From positions 124,001-188,000 of the forward strand of contig NZ_JAGINP010000015.1 of assembly GCF_017876155.1 (NCBI RefSeq): a stretch of DNA of 64,000 nucleotides. The letters are read 5' to 3'. The notes below the pieces were generated by a model. It had not been told where the DNA came from. It ran no database searches and saw nothing but the letters and a program-made list of their open reading frames with translations. Shown here piece after piece: positions 1 to 7,910 of the stretch (within the stretch, counting starts at the first letter, position 1; the number at the start of each line of letters is the position of its first letter). The position numbers and the translations under genes are program-made. The stretch comes from Azospirillum rugosum. GTDB lineage: Bacteria; Pseudomonadota; Alphaproteobacteria; Azospirillales; Azospirillaceae.

Positions 1-549
1 TACCAAAGCCGGCATTCGCTGCCGGAACCGGGCGTCTGTTGATGACGCTTCCGGCCTGTCCTTGCCGGGCGGATCCCGGCTTCGCGCGGCTTCCGCCCTG
101 GAGCGGCTGTGAAGTTGCCCTCATCCCTTGACTGGCCATGTTTCGCCGTCGTTCGGCGGCCGCTTTTGAGGAATATCAAAGGCTTGGCCGGGGCGTTGGT
201 CAGCAAATCCCTTTTCTGATGTCAGGCAAACGGTTGACTGGCGGACGCCCCGTCCACCGTGCAGGAATCCTGGTTTTCTGCGCCTTTCGGGGGTGCGGGA
301 TGGCGCTACACTCCTCTTCCATCTCAGTGTCGACGGCCGGGCATCGCGGGGCTCGGGCGCCCGGTGGCATCCGTCCGGCCCGCGCCGTTTTCGCGCGCCG
401 ATGTTTTCCGTTGGTTCGTAACCGCCCGGTTGTGCCTCTGCGCAAGGCTTGAAAATGACCGGGGGTGGCGGTACGGCTTTCGCGGTGGTCCGGCTTCATG
501 AGCGAACTCAGGGCCGACCACGCCCCGTGGACAGGAAAAGGCAGGGCCC
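1..549. other. Left flank and transposon end, no supportable gene
   Basis: I see no convincing gene here. The open frames are short, overlap each other on both strands and lack ribosome binding sites and family features. The stretch holds the candidate left terminal repeat at 220-242. At 445-462 there is an AGGCTTGAAAATGACCGG motif that resembles one at 22409-22426. It ends with the leader of the serine recombinase gene that starts at 550. Confidence 0.5.
220..242 (+). repeat. Candidate left terminal inverted repeat of Tni transposon
   Basis: The 23 bases starting TGTCAGGCAAAC match the reverse complement of 22490-22512 at 20 of 23 positions (mismatches at repeat positions 8, 12 and 20). Tn402/Tn5053 and Tn7-like elements have ends starting TGT, often TGTCA. 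The five flanking bases (TCTGA) do not match the right flank (ACAGC), so no target-site duplication supports this exact boundary. Found by eye. Confidence 0.5.
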
Positions 550-1494
550 ATGGCGCTCATCGGCTACGCGCGCGTCTCCACCGAGGACCAGTCGACCGAA
601 GCGCAGATCCTCGACCTCAAGAAGTTCGGCTGCAGCGCGATCTTCCGCGAGAACGCCTCGGGCGCCGACCGCGAGCGCCCGCAGCTCAAGGCCGTGCTGA
701 CCCGGGTCAAAAAGGGCGACACGCTGGTGGTGGTGCGCATCGACCGCCTGGCCCGCTCGCTCGCCCACCTGCTCGAGGTCATCGACACGCTGGAGCGCAA
801 GGGCGTCGCCTTCAAGTCGCTCGGCGACCCAATCGACACCGGCAGCCCGCAGGGCAAGTTCTCCCTGCAGATCCTCGGCGCGGTGGCGGAGTTCGAACGC
901 TCGCTGATCCGCGAGCGGACACGGGCCGGCGTGCGGACGGCCAAGGCGATCGGCAAGCAGCCGGGCAACCCCGGCCTGGTCGCCAAAGACCCGCTCGCCC
1001 GCCGGCGGGTCGCCCGGGCGCGGGACGATCGCCTGAGCGAGCGGGTGGCCGCTGCCGCCAGTGAGTTCCTGCCCGTCGTGCGCCGCCTGCGGCCGGCCCA
1101 GCCCTGGGACCGCGTCGTCGACGTCCTCAACAGCGCGGTGAAGAAGCGCCCGGGCGACAACCCGGCGCCGTGGACGCGCGACGCGCTGATCCGCGCGGTG
1201 CGTCGTCTGGTCGCCGACGGCTTGGCCGATCCCGCCCTGCTGAAGGCGGCGCCGCGCCGCTCCCAAAAGGCGGTGGCGCAGGACAAGCGCCTGGTGGAGC
1301 TGGTGGCGACCATCCACAACGCCGCCGACGGCGACAAGCCGACGCTCGCCCGCATCGGCCGGCAGCTGGAGCGCCAGGGCGTGCTCACCAAGACCGGAGC
1401 CCGGACCTGGGCGCCGTCGAGCGTCAAGGCGCTGCTCGACCGCGCCCGCGAGCAAGGTCTGCTCGACCAGGAGGGCAGCCCCGCGGTGGAGTAG
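550..1494 (+). CDS. Serine recombinase (resolvase/invertase family)
   Basis: A site-specific serine recombinase of 314 residues. The N-terminal catalytic domain is clear: YARVSTEDQ with nucleophile Ser10, the VVRIDRLARS active-site arginine segment at about residues 62-71, and GKFSLQILGAVAEFER leading into the long E helix. The C-terminal half, about 165 residues, is arginine-rich and includes a segment matching the last domain of the recombinase at 22888 (WAPSSVKALLDRA). It is much longer than the roughly 185 residues of Tn3-type resolvases. The ATG has a weak ribosome site (AGGAAAAGGCA upstream). Inside the putative transposon it could resolve cointegrates (a TniR role), although it lies far from tniQ. 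Confidence 0.9.
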   Translation: MALIGYARVSTEDQSTEAQILDLKKFGCSAIFRENASGADRERPQLKAVLTRVKKGDTLVVVRIDRLARSLAHLLEVIDTLERKGVAFKSLGDPIDTGSPQGKFSLQILGAVAEFERSLIRERTRAGVRTAKAIGKQPGNPGLVAKDPLARRRVARARDDRLSERVAAAASEFLPVVRRLRPAQPWDRVVDVLNSAVKKRPGDNPAPWTRDALIRAVRRLVADGLADPALLKAAPRRSQKAVAQDKRLVELVATIHNAADGDKPTLARIGRQLERQGVLTKTGARTWAPSSVKALLDRAREQGLLDQEGSPAVE

Positions 1495-2136
1495 CGCCGT
1501 CACGCCGGTCACCGTGATCCGGCTCCTCGCGTGGTGAGACTTCGGCGCACGGCATCGGCTTCGGGGTCGAGCACGGGGAGCGGGTCACGTCCATCCAGTC
1601 GGTCAGAACCGATCAGGCCCGTTCCAGCGCAAGCGCCGCGGTCCGCATTCGGCGGAGCTTGAACCGGGGTGTCCATCCCACTAACGCCGGGGCATGCAGG
1701 TCATGACCTGAGAATCAGCGCCGGCTCAGGACCTCTTGTTACCGTCTGACTACCCCCGGAACTGCTCACCCGAGGTTAAATGGATCAAGAGCTTGCGACG
1801 GATGACCCCTTGCTGGCAGAGGGTCATGGGACTGCGCTGATTCACACCCAAGTCGGGCCATGCAGGCTGGCCGCACAGCGGTCGGCAGGTTCGGGCGCAC
1901 ACCGCAGGAGCACCACGTCGGCCAGCAACAGGGGCTTTCTTCCGCACAACGGCGGAGCATGGTTTCGTGTCCGCCGCATGCCCGTCGTTTTTGGGAATCG
2001 TGGTACCACCGACGTCGGCGACCAACATCCCGAATACTCTCCAAACGCCGTCTTGAACACCGGCGCGCGTTGGAGCAAATCGGTGCTCGGCACATCGGCT
2101 TAACCACAGCGGCCCAACGTCGCGCAGGCCGCTGAC
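1495..2136. other. Intergenic region, no supportable gene
   Basis: 642 bases between the recombinase and carbonic anhydrase genes. A long leftward open frame passes through (stop near 1750) but it continues antisense through the carbonic anhydrase gene, has no recognisable domain and no good start. The short rightward frames at 1780-2135 are equally unsupported. I could not recognise a promoter. Confidence 0.4.
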
Positions 2137-2823
2137 ATGCAGGGCCAACGTCGAATGCTCAGAGCCGCGCACGACCCAACCATTCGCCAGCTTCTGGCCG
2201 GCATCAAGGGATTCCGCGCCCGCTACTACGAACGCCGGCCCGACAGTATGCGCCAATTGGTGGAGGAGGGGCAGAAGCCCCAGGTGCTGATGATCGGCTG
2301 TTCCGACAGCCGCGTTGATCCGGCTCTGCTGACGCAGGCGGAACCTGGCGAGTTGTTCGTGGTGCGCAACGTCGCCAACCTCGTGCCGCCCTACCAGCCC
2401 GACGGCGCCTACCATGGCACCTCGGCGGCCATTGAGTACGCTGTCCGCGTCCTGAACGTCGGGCACGTCATCGTGCTGGGCCACGCCTTCTGCGGCGGCA
2501 TCCAGGGACTGATCCGCCTGCGCGCCGGCAATCCCGACGGCAACGACTTCGTAGCGCCCTGGGTGTCGATTGCCAGCGCGGCACTCGCCCCCTACGTTTC
2601 TCCTTCCGACGCAAATGCGGACTTGGAGCGGTTGCTGCAGCGGCCCGCGGTGGTGGAGCGCGCCGCGGTGCAAACGTCGGTCGATAACCTGATGACGTTC
2701 CCCTTCGTCCGCGACCGGGTGGAAGCCGGCACTTTGCAACTCCACGGCTGGTGGTTTGACCTCGAGACGGGCGATCTCTGGGCGATTGACCCGCAAACCG
2801 CGACCTTCCGGCCGGTCGAATAG
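2137..2823 (+). CDS. Beta-class carbonic anhydrase
   Basis: Zinc enzyme interconverting CO2 and bicarbonate, cytoplasmic. The 228 residues carry the beta-class signature: CSDSR with Cys55, Asp57 and Arg59, then GHAFCGG with His116 and Cys119, giving the Cys-His-Cys zinc site and the Asp-Arg dyad. The length is normal for the family. The start is uncertain: the second ATG (residue 7, at 2155) is equally possible and neither has a strong ribosome site. The gene stands alone, convergent with the debranching-enzyme gene. In this stress island it may serve pH or bicarbonate supply, which is inference. Confidence 0.93.
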   Translation: MQGQRRMLRAAHDPTIRQLLAGIKGFRARYYERRPDSMRQLVEEGQKPQVLMIGCSDSRVDPALLTQAEPGELFVVRNVANLVPPYQPDGAYHGTSAAIEYAVRVLNVGHVIVLGHAFCGGIQGLIRLRAGNPDGNDFVAPWVSIASAALAPYVSPSDANADLERLLQRPAVVERAAVQTSVDNLMTFPFVRDRVEAGTLQLHGWWFDLETGDLWAIDPQTATFRPVE

Positions 2824-2892
2824 GTGTATCCATCATCGGCGCCCCACGTTGCGGCGAGCTTCACCCGGGGGGATCGGGGGAGAGCCATAACC

Positions 2893-5100
2893 TCAGCTGA
2901 TGGTGACCACGGACACGTCGCCGGTGCGAACCGGCACGCTGGCCACGACTTGGTTTCCATAGCGCCGGATCAGCAGATCGATGCTGGCGCCGTTCAGTTG
3001 CACTTGGCGCAGACAAACCTCGTCGAGAAAGCCGGGAAGGTACGGGCGGTCAAGCCGGACGCGGCCCTGCCAGGGGTCGAAACCAAGCCCCAGCGAGGCC
3101 TGGAGCAGCGCCAGAGGCGTTGCCGCCGCCCAAGCCTGCGGGGAGCAGGCCACCGGATAAGCGGTCGGGCCGTTGCCGCGTCGCCGGGGAAAACCGCAGA
3201 ACAACTCCGGCAATCGCCGCAGATCCATGTACTCCGAGGCGGCGAACAGGCCCTCGAAGAGCCGCGTCACCGCGTCCTTGTGCCCGTAGCGCGACAGGCC
3301 CAACGCGATCAGCGCGTTGTCGTGCGGCCAGACCGAGCCGTTGTGGTAGGACATCGGGTTGTAGCGCGCCTCGGTGTTGGCGATGGTTCGCACGCCCCAG
3401 CCGGAGAAGGAGGGGGTATCCATCAGGTGTCGTGCGACACGCTCCGCCCGTTCGGGGGCGGCGATCCCGCAGAACAGAGCATGGCCGGCGTTCGACGACC
3501 GTACACGGCACGCCCGCTTTTCGCCATCGAGGGCCAGAGCGTAAGTGCCGAGGTCCTCGCACCAGAAGGCGTTCTCGAAACGCTCTCGCAATGTTTCGGC
3601 CTCGCGCTCCAGCGTTCCCTGTCGTTCCAGATCGCCAAGGTGGGCGGCGATGGCCGCCGCGGCCCGTTTCGCCGCGTAGACGTAGCCCTGCACCTCACAG
3701 AGCGCGATTGGACCGGTAGCAAGGCCGCCGTCGGCGTGGAAGATGGAGTCGTGACTGTCCTTCCAGCCTTGATTGGCCAGCCCTTCCTCCGTTTTGCGGC
3801 CGTACTCGACGAAGCCGTCGCCGTCGCGGTCGCCATAGTGGTCGATCCAAGCCAGCGCCGCGGCGATGTTCGGCCACAGCGCGCGGACCGTGGCGAGATC
3901 GCCCGTGCGCTCCAGATAAGCGCCGGCCAGCATCACAAAGAGCGGTGTCGAATCGACGCTGCCGTAGTAGCGGCGGAACGGCACCTCGCCCAGTTCGGCC
4001 ATCTCGCCGGCGCGCACCTCGTGCAAGATCTTGCCGGGCTCGGCGTCGGCGGCGGGGTCCTCCGCCATGGCCTGATGCTCGGCCAGGTACCACAGCACCC
4101 CGCGCGCCACCTCCGGGTCCATCCAGAGCATCAGGTAGGCGGTGATGATGGCATCGCGCCCGAACGCGGTGCTGAACCACGGAATGCCGGCGTACGGGTA
4201 TGGTCCGCCCGCCTTGTCGGTCATCAGCATGTAGAGGTCGGCGACGGAACGGCGCACCGCCTCGTTGAAGATCTCGTTCGAGGTGGCGACCGAGGCCGCG
4301 CGCGATGACGACCGCCGCAGCGCCCGGCGCGCGTCACGGATCGCCAGCATGAACGCTTTACGGACAGGTTGTTGTGGAGCCTCCTCCGTACAGGTGACCT
4401 CGACGTGCACCGAGCACCGGCGACGCCGCGGCAGGTCCAGGTCGAAGACCGCGGTGTCGGCCGTCAGGCTGGCCGGTGCCGGATCGAAGCGCAGCCGCGT
4501 GGCGCGGCGGGCGCCGTCCAGGCCGGTGTAGGCCAGCAGCACCGTGTCCGCCCCGATTTCGGCGACGTGAAGCGCCCCGCGTTGCGGACGCACGGCGCCG
4601 CGGACCTCGAACAGGTCGGCGAAGTCGGCGGCAAAGCGGAGTTCCAGGCGCAGGCGCTGCCGCTGGTCCGAGAAGTTGCGGATCGCCAGCCGCTCGTAAC
4701 AGCAGCGGTCCCAGAGGAACTTGGAGCGCCGGATGTGGATCAGGTCGCGTTCCAGGACCATGCGCTCGCCCTGGAAGAGGTCGGGGTTTGTCAGGTCGCA
4801 GGTCAGGACCGCGTTGTCGTCGCGCAGCGTTGAGCTGAGCAGCATCGGCCGGACGCCGCCAAGCGTCAGGTCGAGATGCGATAGGTGACGGGTGTCCCGG
4901 TGGAACAGGCCTTCCGGACTGCCCGCGCCGGAGAGGATGTCACCGTTGTGGTCGAAGACGGCGAAGGTGTCGCCGTGCTTGAGCGTTCGCGGCCGGCGCT
5001 CCTGCAGCGATGCCGTGGCGGGGATGTAGAATTGGGGCAGGCCCACGCCGACCGGATCGGGCCGCGGCGTGGAGAGGGGAAGAGCGTTACCGTCCTGCAT
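2893..5100 (-). CDS. Amylo-alpha-1,6-glucosidase (glycogen-debranching-type) family protein
   Basis: 735 residues. The first 230 or so match the N-terminal glycogen-debranching domain (HGDTFAVFDHNGDI near residue 42, then GLFHRDTRHLSHL). The rest is an (alpha/alpha)6 glucosidase-like barrel with the typical WFSTAFGRDAIIT and YGSVDSTPLFV segments and a late NPMSYHNGSVWPHDNA. Known members hydrolyse alpha-1,6 branches or related alpha-glucans in the cytoplasm; the exact substrate cannot be read here. It follows the GT4 gene by 57 bases on the same strand, so the two are probably co-transcribed from the RpoH-type promoter at 6335-6365. This gene-pair pattern suggests glucan or compatible-solute metabolism under heat stress. 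Confidence 0.9.
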   Translation of the reverse strand: MQDGNALPLSTPRPDPVGVGLPQFYIPATASLQERRPRTLKHGDTFAVFDHNGDILSGAGSPEGLFHRDTRHLSHLDLTLGGVRPMLLSSTLRDDNAVLTCDLTNPDLFQGERMVLERDLIHIRRSKFLWDRCCYERLAIRNFSDQRQRLRLELRFAADFADLFEVRGAVRPQRGALHVAEIGADTVLLAYTGLDGARRATRLRFDPAPASLTADTAVFDLDLPRRRRCSVHVEVTCTEEAPQQPVRKAFMLAIRDARRALRRSSSRAASVATSNEIFNEAVRRSVADLYMLMTDKAGGPYPYAGIPWFSTAFGRDAIITAYLMLWMDPEVARGVLWYLAEHQAMAEDPAADAEPGKILHEVRAGEMAELGEVPFRRYYGSVDSTPLFVMLAGAYLERTGDLATVRALWPNIAAALAWIDHYGDRDGDGFVEYGRKTEEGLANQGWKDSHDSIFHADGGLATGPIALCEVQGYVYAAKRAAAAIAAHLGDLERQGTLEREAETLRERFENAFWCEDLGTYALALDGEKRACRVRSSNAGHALFCGIAAPERAERVARHLMDTPSFSGWGVRTIANTEARYNPMSYHNGSVWPHDNALIALGLSRYGHKDAVTRLFEGLFAASEYMDLRRLPELFCGFPRRRGNGPTAYPVACSPQAWAAATPLALLQASLGLGFDPWQGRVRLDRPYLPGFLDEVCLRQVQLNGASIDLLIRRYGNQVVASVPVRTGDVSVVTIS

Positions 5101-5157
5101 ATGCTTTCACCCGGTGAATCGGACGGGCGCGGGTCCTGTCGCCCGCGCCCGCGTGGA

Positions 5158-6252
5158 TCAGGCGGCTTCGCGCAAGGCGACGTTGCGGTTGCCGGTCGGG
5201 CGCGGCGGCAGCGGCAGCACGCGGTGGTCACCGAGGCTGCGGTAAATCTCGACATAGTCACGCGCCATGCGCTCGACTGTGAAGCGTTCCTCGAACTGAC
5301 GGCGGACATCGGCGCGGTCGAGGTCGTCGAGGTGGTCGAGGGCGGCGACCGCCTCGTCCAGGTCATCGACGATAAAACCGCTCACCCCATGGTCGATGAC
5401 CTCCGGCACCGAGCCGCCGCGGAAGGCGATCACCGGGGTGCCGCAGGCCATGGCCTCGATCATGACCAGACCGAACGGCTCCGGCCAGTCGATCGGGAAC
5501 AGCAGAGCCCGCGCGTTGCCGAGAAAGCGTGCCTTCTGCGCCTCGTTGATCTCGCCGACGAACTCCACGTTGGGCGTGTTGCGGATCATCGGCTCGACCA
5601 CTCTCACCCAGTAATCCTGGTCGGCCGTGTCGACCTTAGCCGCGATCTTCAGCGGCACGCCGGTGCGCCGGGCAATCTCGATGGCGCGATCGGGCCGCTT
5701 CTCCGGCGAGATGCGGCCGAGGAAGGCGAGATAGCCGCCCTCCGGCGTGGCGGTGAAGGGCAGCAGGTCGGTGGGAAGGCCGTGGTGCACCGTGCCCGCC
5801 CAGTTGACCGGCGGCATCGGGCGGCGCTGGGCGTCGGAGATGGACACCAGCGGCAGGTCGGGGAACTTCCGGTACAGCGGCGGCAGGTCGGGCAGGTCGA
5901 GGCGGCCGTGCAGCGTCGTCACGGTGCGCTCCGCCATGTCCCGGAACAGGGGGAAATGCAGGTAATCGATGTGGAAGTGAAGGACGTCGAACTCGTCGGC
6001 CCGCAGGCGGACCTCGTCCAGCATGATGGTGAGATGGGGCAGCGGGTCGTGGACGTGCTGGTTCAAGCGCAGTGCCGCGTCGGAGCAGGGAACCAGTTTG
6101 GCCGATGTGACGGAATCGCCGCTCGCGAAGAGCGTGACCTCGTGCCCCTGCCGGACCAGTTCCTCGGTCAGGTAGGACACGATGCGCTCGGTCCCCCCAT
6201 AGAAGCGGGGCGGGACGCGTTCGATGAGCGGTGCGATCTGAGCGATCTTCAT
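5158..6252 (-). CDS. Family 4 glycosyltransferase (GT-B fold)
   Basis: 364 residues from the chosen start. The N-terminus MKIAQIAPLIERVPP and PPRFYGGTERIVSYL is typical of GT4 enzymes. The donor half has YLAFLGRISPEKRPDRAIE and the EPFGLVMIEAMACGTPVIA segment, which carries the EX7E glutamates that bind the nucleotide sugar. I chose the ATG at 6252 because GAGGAG lies 8 bases upstream; a longer frame starting at 6276 would bury that site inside the coding region. It heads a two-gene operon with the debranching enzyme. Acceptor and sugar are unknown; a glucan or glycoside made with the downstream enzyme is a reasonable guess. Confidence 0.9.
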   Translation of the reverse strand: MKIAQIAPLIERVPPRFYGGTERIVSYLTEELVRQGHEVTLFASGDSVTSAKLVPCSDAALRLNQHVHDPLPHLTIMLDEVRLRADEFDVLHFHIDYLHFPLFRDMAERTVTTLHGRLDLPDLPPLYRKFPDLPLVSISDAQRRPMPPVNWAGTVHHGLPTDLLPFTATPEGGYLAFLGRISPEKRPDRAIEIARRTGVPLKIAAKVDTADQDYWVRVVEPMIRNTPNVEFVGEINEAQKARFLGNARALLFPIDWPEPFGLVMIEAMACGTPVIAFRGGSVPEVIDHGVSGFIVDDLDEAVAALDHLDDLDRADVRRQFEERFTVERMARDYVEIYRSLGDHRVLPLPPRPTGNRNVALREAA

Positions 6253-6746
6253 CAGCAACACTCCTCGTTCAAGCAAGCATCGGCAATGAAGAAAAACCCG
6301 GCACCCCCGGGGCGGGCGGCAGCTCCGGGCGAGGCATAGATAGGCGAGCCTCTTGCGGAGACAAGAGGCGGGCGTGCACAGTCCGGAGCTGTCTCCATTA
6401 CAAAAATATCGGGAACATCTGGCGGCACAACGCAGTTTAACGCTCTATTGGGCCTATGCGCGGTGGTATCTGGGAGCGTGCCAGAAAGGCACCGCACCAC
6501 TTGACGCCCAATCTCTCTTGACTACATCGACTCATGCCGGACGCTTCATGCCGAGGTCCGGCGACGCATCGGTGCGATCCGCGCCCGATCCCGTCGATGG
6601 GCGCGGTGTTCGCCAAGGTCTCGCTCTACGGAGGATGCCATGCGCAGGACACTGTTCCGCTGCTTTGGCGCCGCTTGCCAGCTGCCAGAGCCCGTTTTGA
6701 CGACGCCTGCCTCGCTTCGGCCCACCGTCCGGAAGGAGGTGCGGCC
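6253..6746. other. Divergent intergenic region with promoters
   Basis: 494 bases between divergent genes. The leftward RpoH-type promoter at 6335-6365 is the clearest signal. On the rightward side a weaker CTTG-N17-ACTACAT arrangement lies near 6502-6529. An open frame reaches back to 6534 in phase with the next gene, but the strong ribosome site at 6732-6738 argues that this part is not translated. Confidence 0.45.
6335..6365 (-). promoter_or_regulatory. RpoH (sigma-32)-type promoter for the GT4/debranching operon
   Basis: Read leftward, the sequence is CTTG, 17 bases, then CCTATCTATG. This fits the alphaproteobacterial heat-shock consensus CTTG-N17/18-CYTATNTNNG at every fixed position. 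It lies about 80 bases upstream of the ATG at 6252, a normal leader distance. It would put glucan metabolism under heat-shock control. Confidence 0.65.
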
Positions 6747-7250
6747 ATGACCCTTCCCATCCATCTTCATCTCGTCAATTTCGCGGTCGCCAACGCGGCG
6801 CGGCAGACCAGCCGCGAGGACACCGCCGCCGCGATCCTGTCCGCCCTGCGCGGCATCCGCTCGGCGGTGCGGGACAGGGACGACTTTGCCAGCCTGTGCG
6901 CGCTGGACGACGGCATCCGCGACCATGTGCTTGCCCAGCACCTCCGCCAACGCCGGTTCGGCGGAGCCGACCGTCCGGCTCAAGCCCTTCCGCAACCCTC
7001 CTTGACCCGCAACCGCCGGGTCGCCACGGCCATTCTGGACGAGGCCGTCTCCTTCATCATGGCGGCGAACGGGCCGGTACCGGCCGGCCTTCTGGCCGGG
7101 GAGGTGGTGCATGGCCTGCTCGGTCACCTGACCGCGTGCCTGGGCGGGCCGCCTTGTGCGGAAGACCTGCTCGCCGCCCTGCGCGGCCCGGAGGACGGAC
7201 GGGTCGAGCCGGGCGAGGCGGAACGGCCGGACATCGCCCGCGTGCACTGA
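6747..7250 (+). CDS. Hypothetical protein, 167 residues
   Basis: I do not recognise the family. The start is well supported: AAGGAGG ends 8 bases before the ATG. The protein is soluble and mostly helical by composition, with MTLPIHLHLVNFAVANAAR at the start, SALRGIRSAVRDRDDFASL in the middle and a conserved-looking NRRVATAILDEAVSFIMAA stretch. There is no signal peptide or membrane segment. It is followed after 12 bases by a strong hairpin, so it is probably transcribed alone. It is part of the stress cargo and divergent from the GT4 operon. Confidence 0.6.
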   Translation: MTLPIHLHLVNFAVANAARQTSREDTAAAILSALRGIRSAVRDRDDFASLCALDDGIRDHVLAQHLRQRRFGGADRPAQALPQPSLTRNRRVATAILDEAVSFIMAANGPVPAGLLAGEVVHGLLGHLTACLGGPPCAEDLLAALRGPEDGRVEPGEAERPDIARVH

Positions 7251-7262
7251 GCCGTCGTGCCG

Positions 7263-7303
7263 CACAGGGGCGCGAGGGACCGTATTTCCAGTGCGCCCCT
7301 GTG
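7263..7303 (+). terminator. Hairpin after the 6747 gene
   Basis: Perfect 11-bp stem, CACAGGGGCGC (7263-7273) with GCGCCCCTGTG (7293-7303), and a 19-base loop. There is no clear T-run, although CTTTTT follows about 20 bases later. It is probably a terminator, or a leader structure of the next gene. Confidence 0.45.
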
Positions 7304-7351
7304 TGGTTTCGCACCAAGCGCAACCTTTTTGCATCGCCGATGGAGGAAGCG

Positions 7352-7600
7352 ATGGAGAGGGATCGTGACCGCCTGATCCGGGAACGTGCCTACCTGATTT
7401 GGGAGCGCGAAGGGCGTCCGGAGGGCCGGGCGGATGCTCATTGGTTCCAGGCTCTACGGGAACTTCAGGCCGAGGGTCAGCTGTCCAGACGTCCCGTGAT
7501 GGGGGGCCATGCCGGCGGGTTTGCTCCGGTCAAGGCCCGGTCATCCATGCCGAGCTGGGGGCGCCGCCATTGGTGCCACTTGGCGCAACGCGCGGCCTGA
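7352..7600 (+). CDS. DUF2934 family small protein
   Basis: 82 residues. The N-terminal 40 match DUF2934: RLIRERAYLIWEREGRPEG followed by RADAHWFQALREL, the family's arginine/glutamate-rich helix with a HW pair. Members are small proteins of unknown function common in rhizobia and relatives. I chose the ATG at 7352 because GGAGG lies 5 bases upstream (7342-7346); an in-frame ATG at 7340 precedes that site. The C-terminal 35 residues (tryptophan, histidine and arginine rich) are not part of the family. The stop overlaps the possible ATG of the next frame (TGATG). Confidence 0.7.
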   Translation: MERDRDRLIRERAYLIWEREGRPEGRADAHWFQALRELQAEGQLSRRPVMGGHAGGFAPVKARSSMPSWGRRHWCHLAQRAA

Positions 7601-7854
7601 TGGAGAGAGCCGTGCGTGACGGGGGCGCTTTGCTTCAATTGGCCACCGTGGGCTGGCTGATCGGTCCGGCGCCCTTCTTCTGGGCGCCGCCGCTGTGGAT
7701 CGTTGCCTTGATGGCACCATCCTGCCAGCCCAGTCGTCGCACGCAGCACACGCCGAGCGCGCGGCGCCCCACACGCCGCGTGGCCCCGCCCGCTCAGAGG
7801 CGGCGCGCGATGTCGGAGCGCTCGGCCATAATGGCTATGCTCACGTCCGAATAG
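7600..7854 (+). CDS. Possible small membrane protein
   Basis: Tentative 84-residue frame whose ATG overlaps the preceding stop in a TGATG arrangement, which suggests translational coupling. Residues about 10-42 are hydrophobic and tryptophan/proline-rich (LATVGWLIGPAPFFWAPP, then LWIVALMAP) and could form a membrane hairpin. The rest is basic. I recognise no family, and the frame could be chance in such GC-rich DNA. Confidence 0.3.
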   Translation: MERAVRDGGALLQLATVGWLIGPAPFFWAPPLWIVALMAPSCQPSRRTQHTPSARRPTRRVAPPAQRRRAMSERSAIMAMLTSE

Positions 7855-7910
7855 CCGATTGATCGGTTCGGCCTTTGCTTCCTAATGTAGATCGTTCCGG
7901 AGAACCGGCG

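Noticed and set aside
1750..2796. 348-residue leftward open frame
   Set aside because: Mostly antisense to the clear carbonic anhydrase gene; arginine, glycine and histidine rich shadow composition and no domain.
6253..6276. Longer start for the GT4 gene at 6276
   Set aside because: The good ribosome site GAGGAG would fall inside the coding region; the ATG at 6252 fits it.
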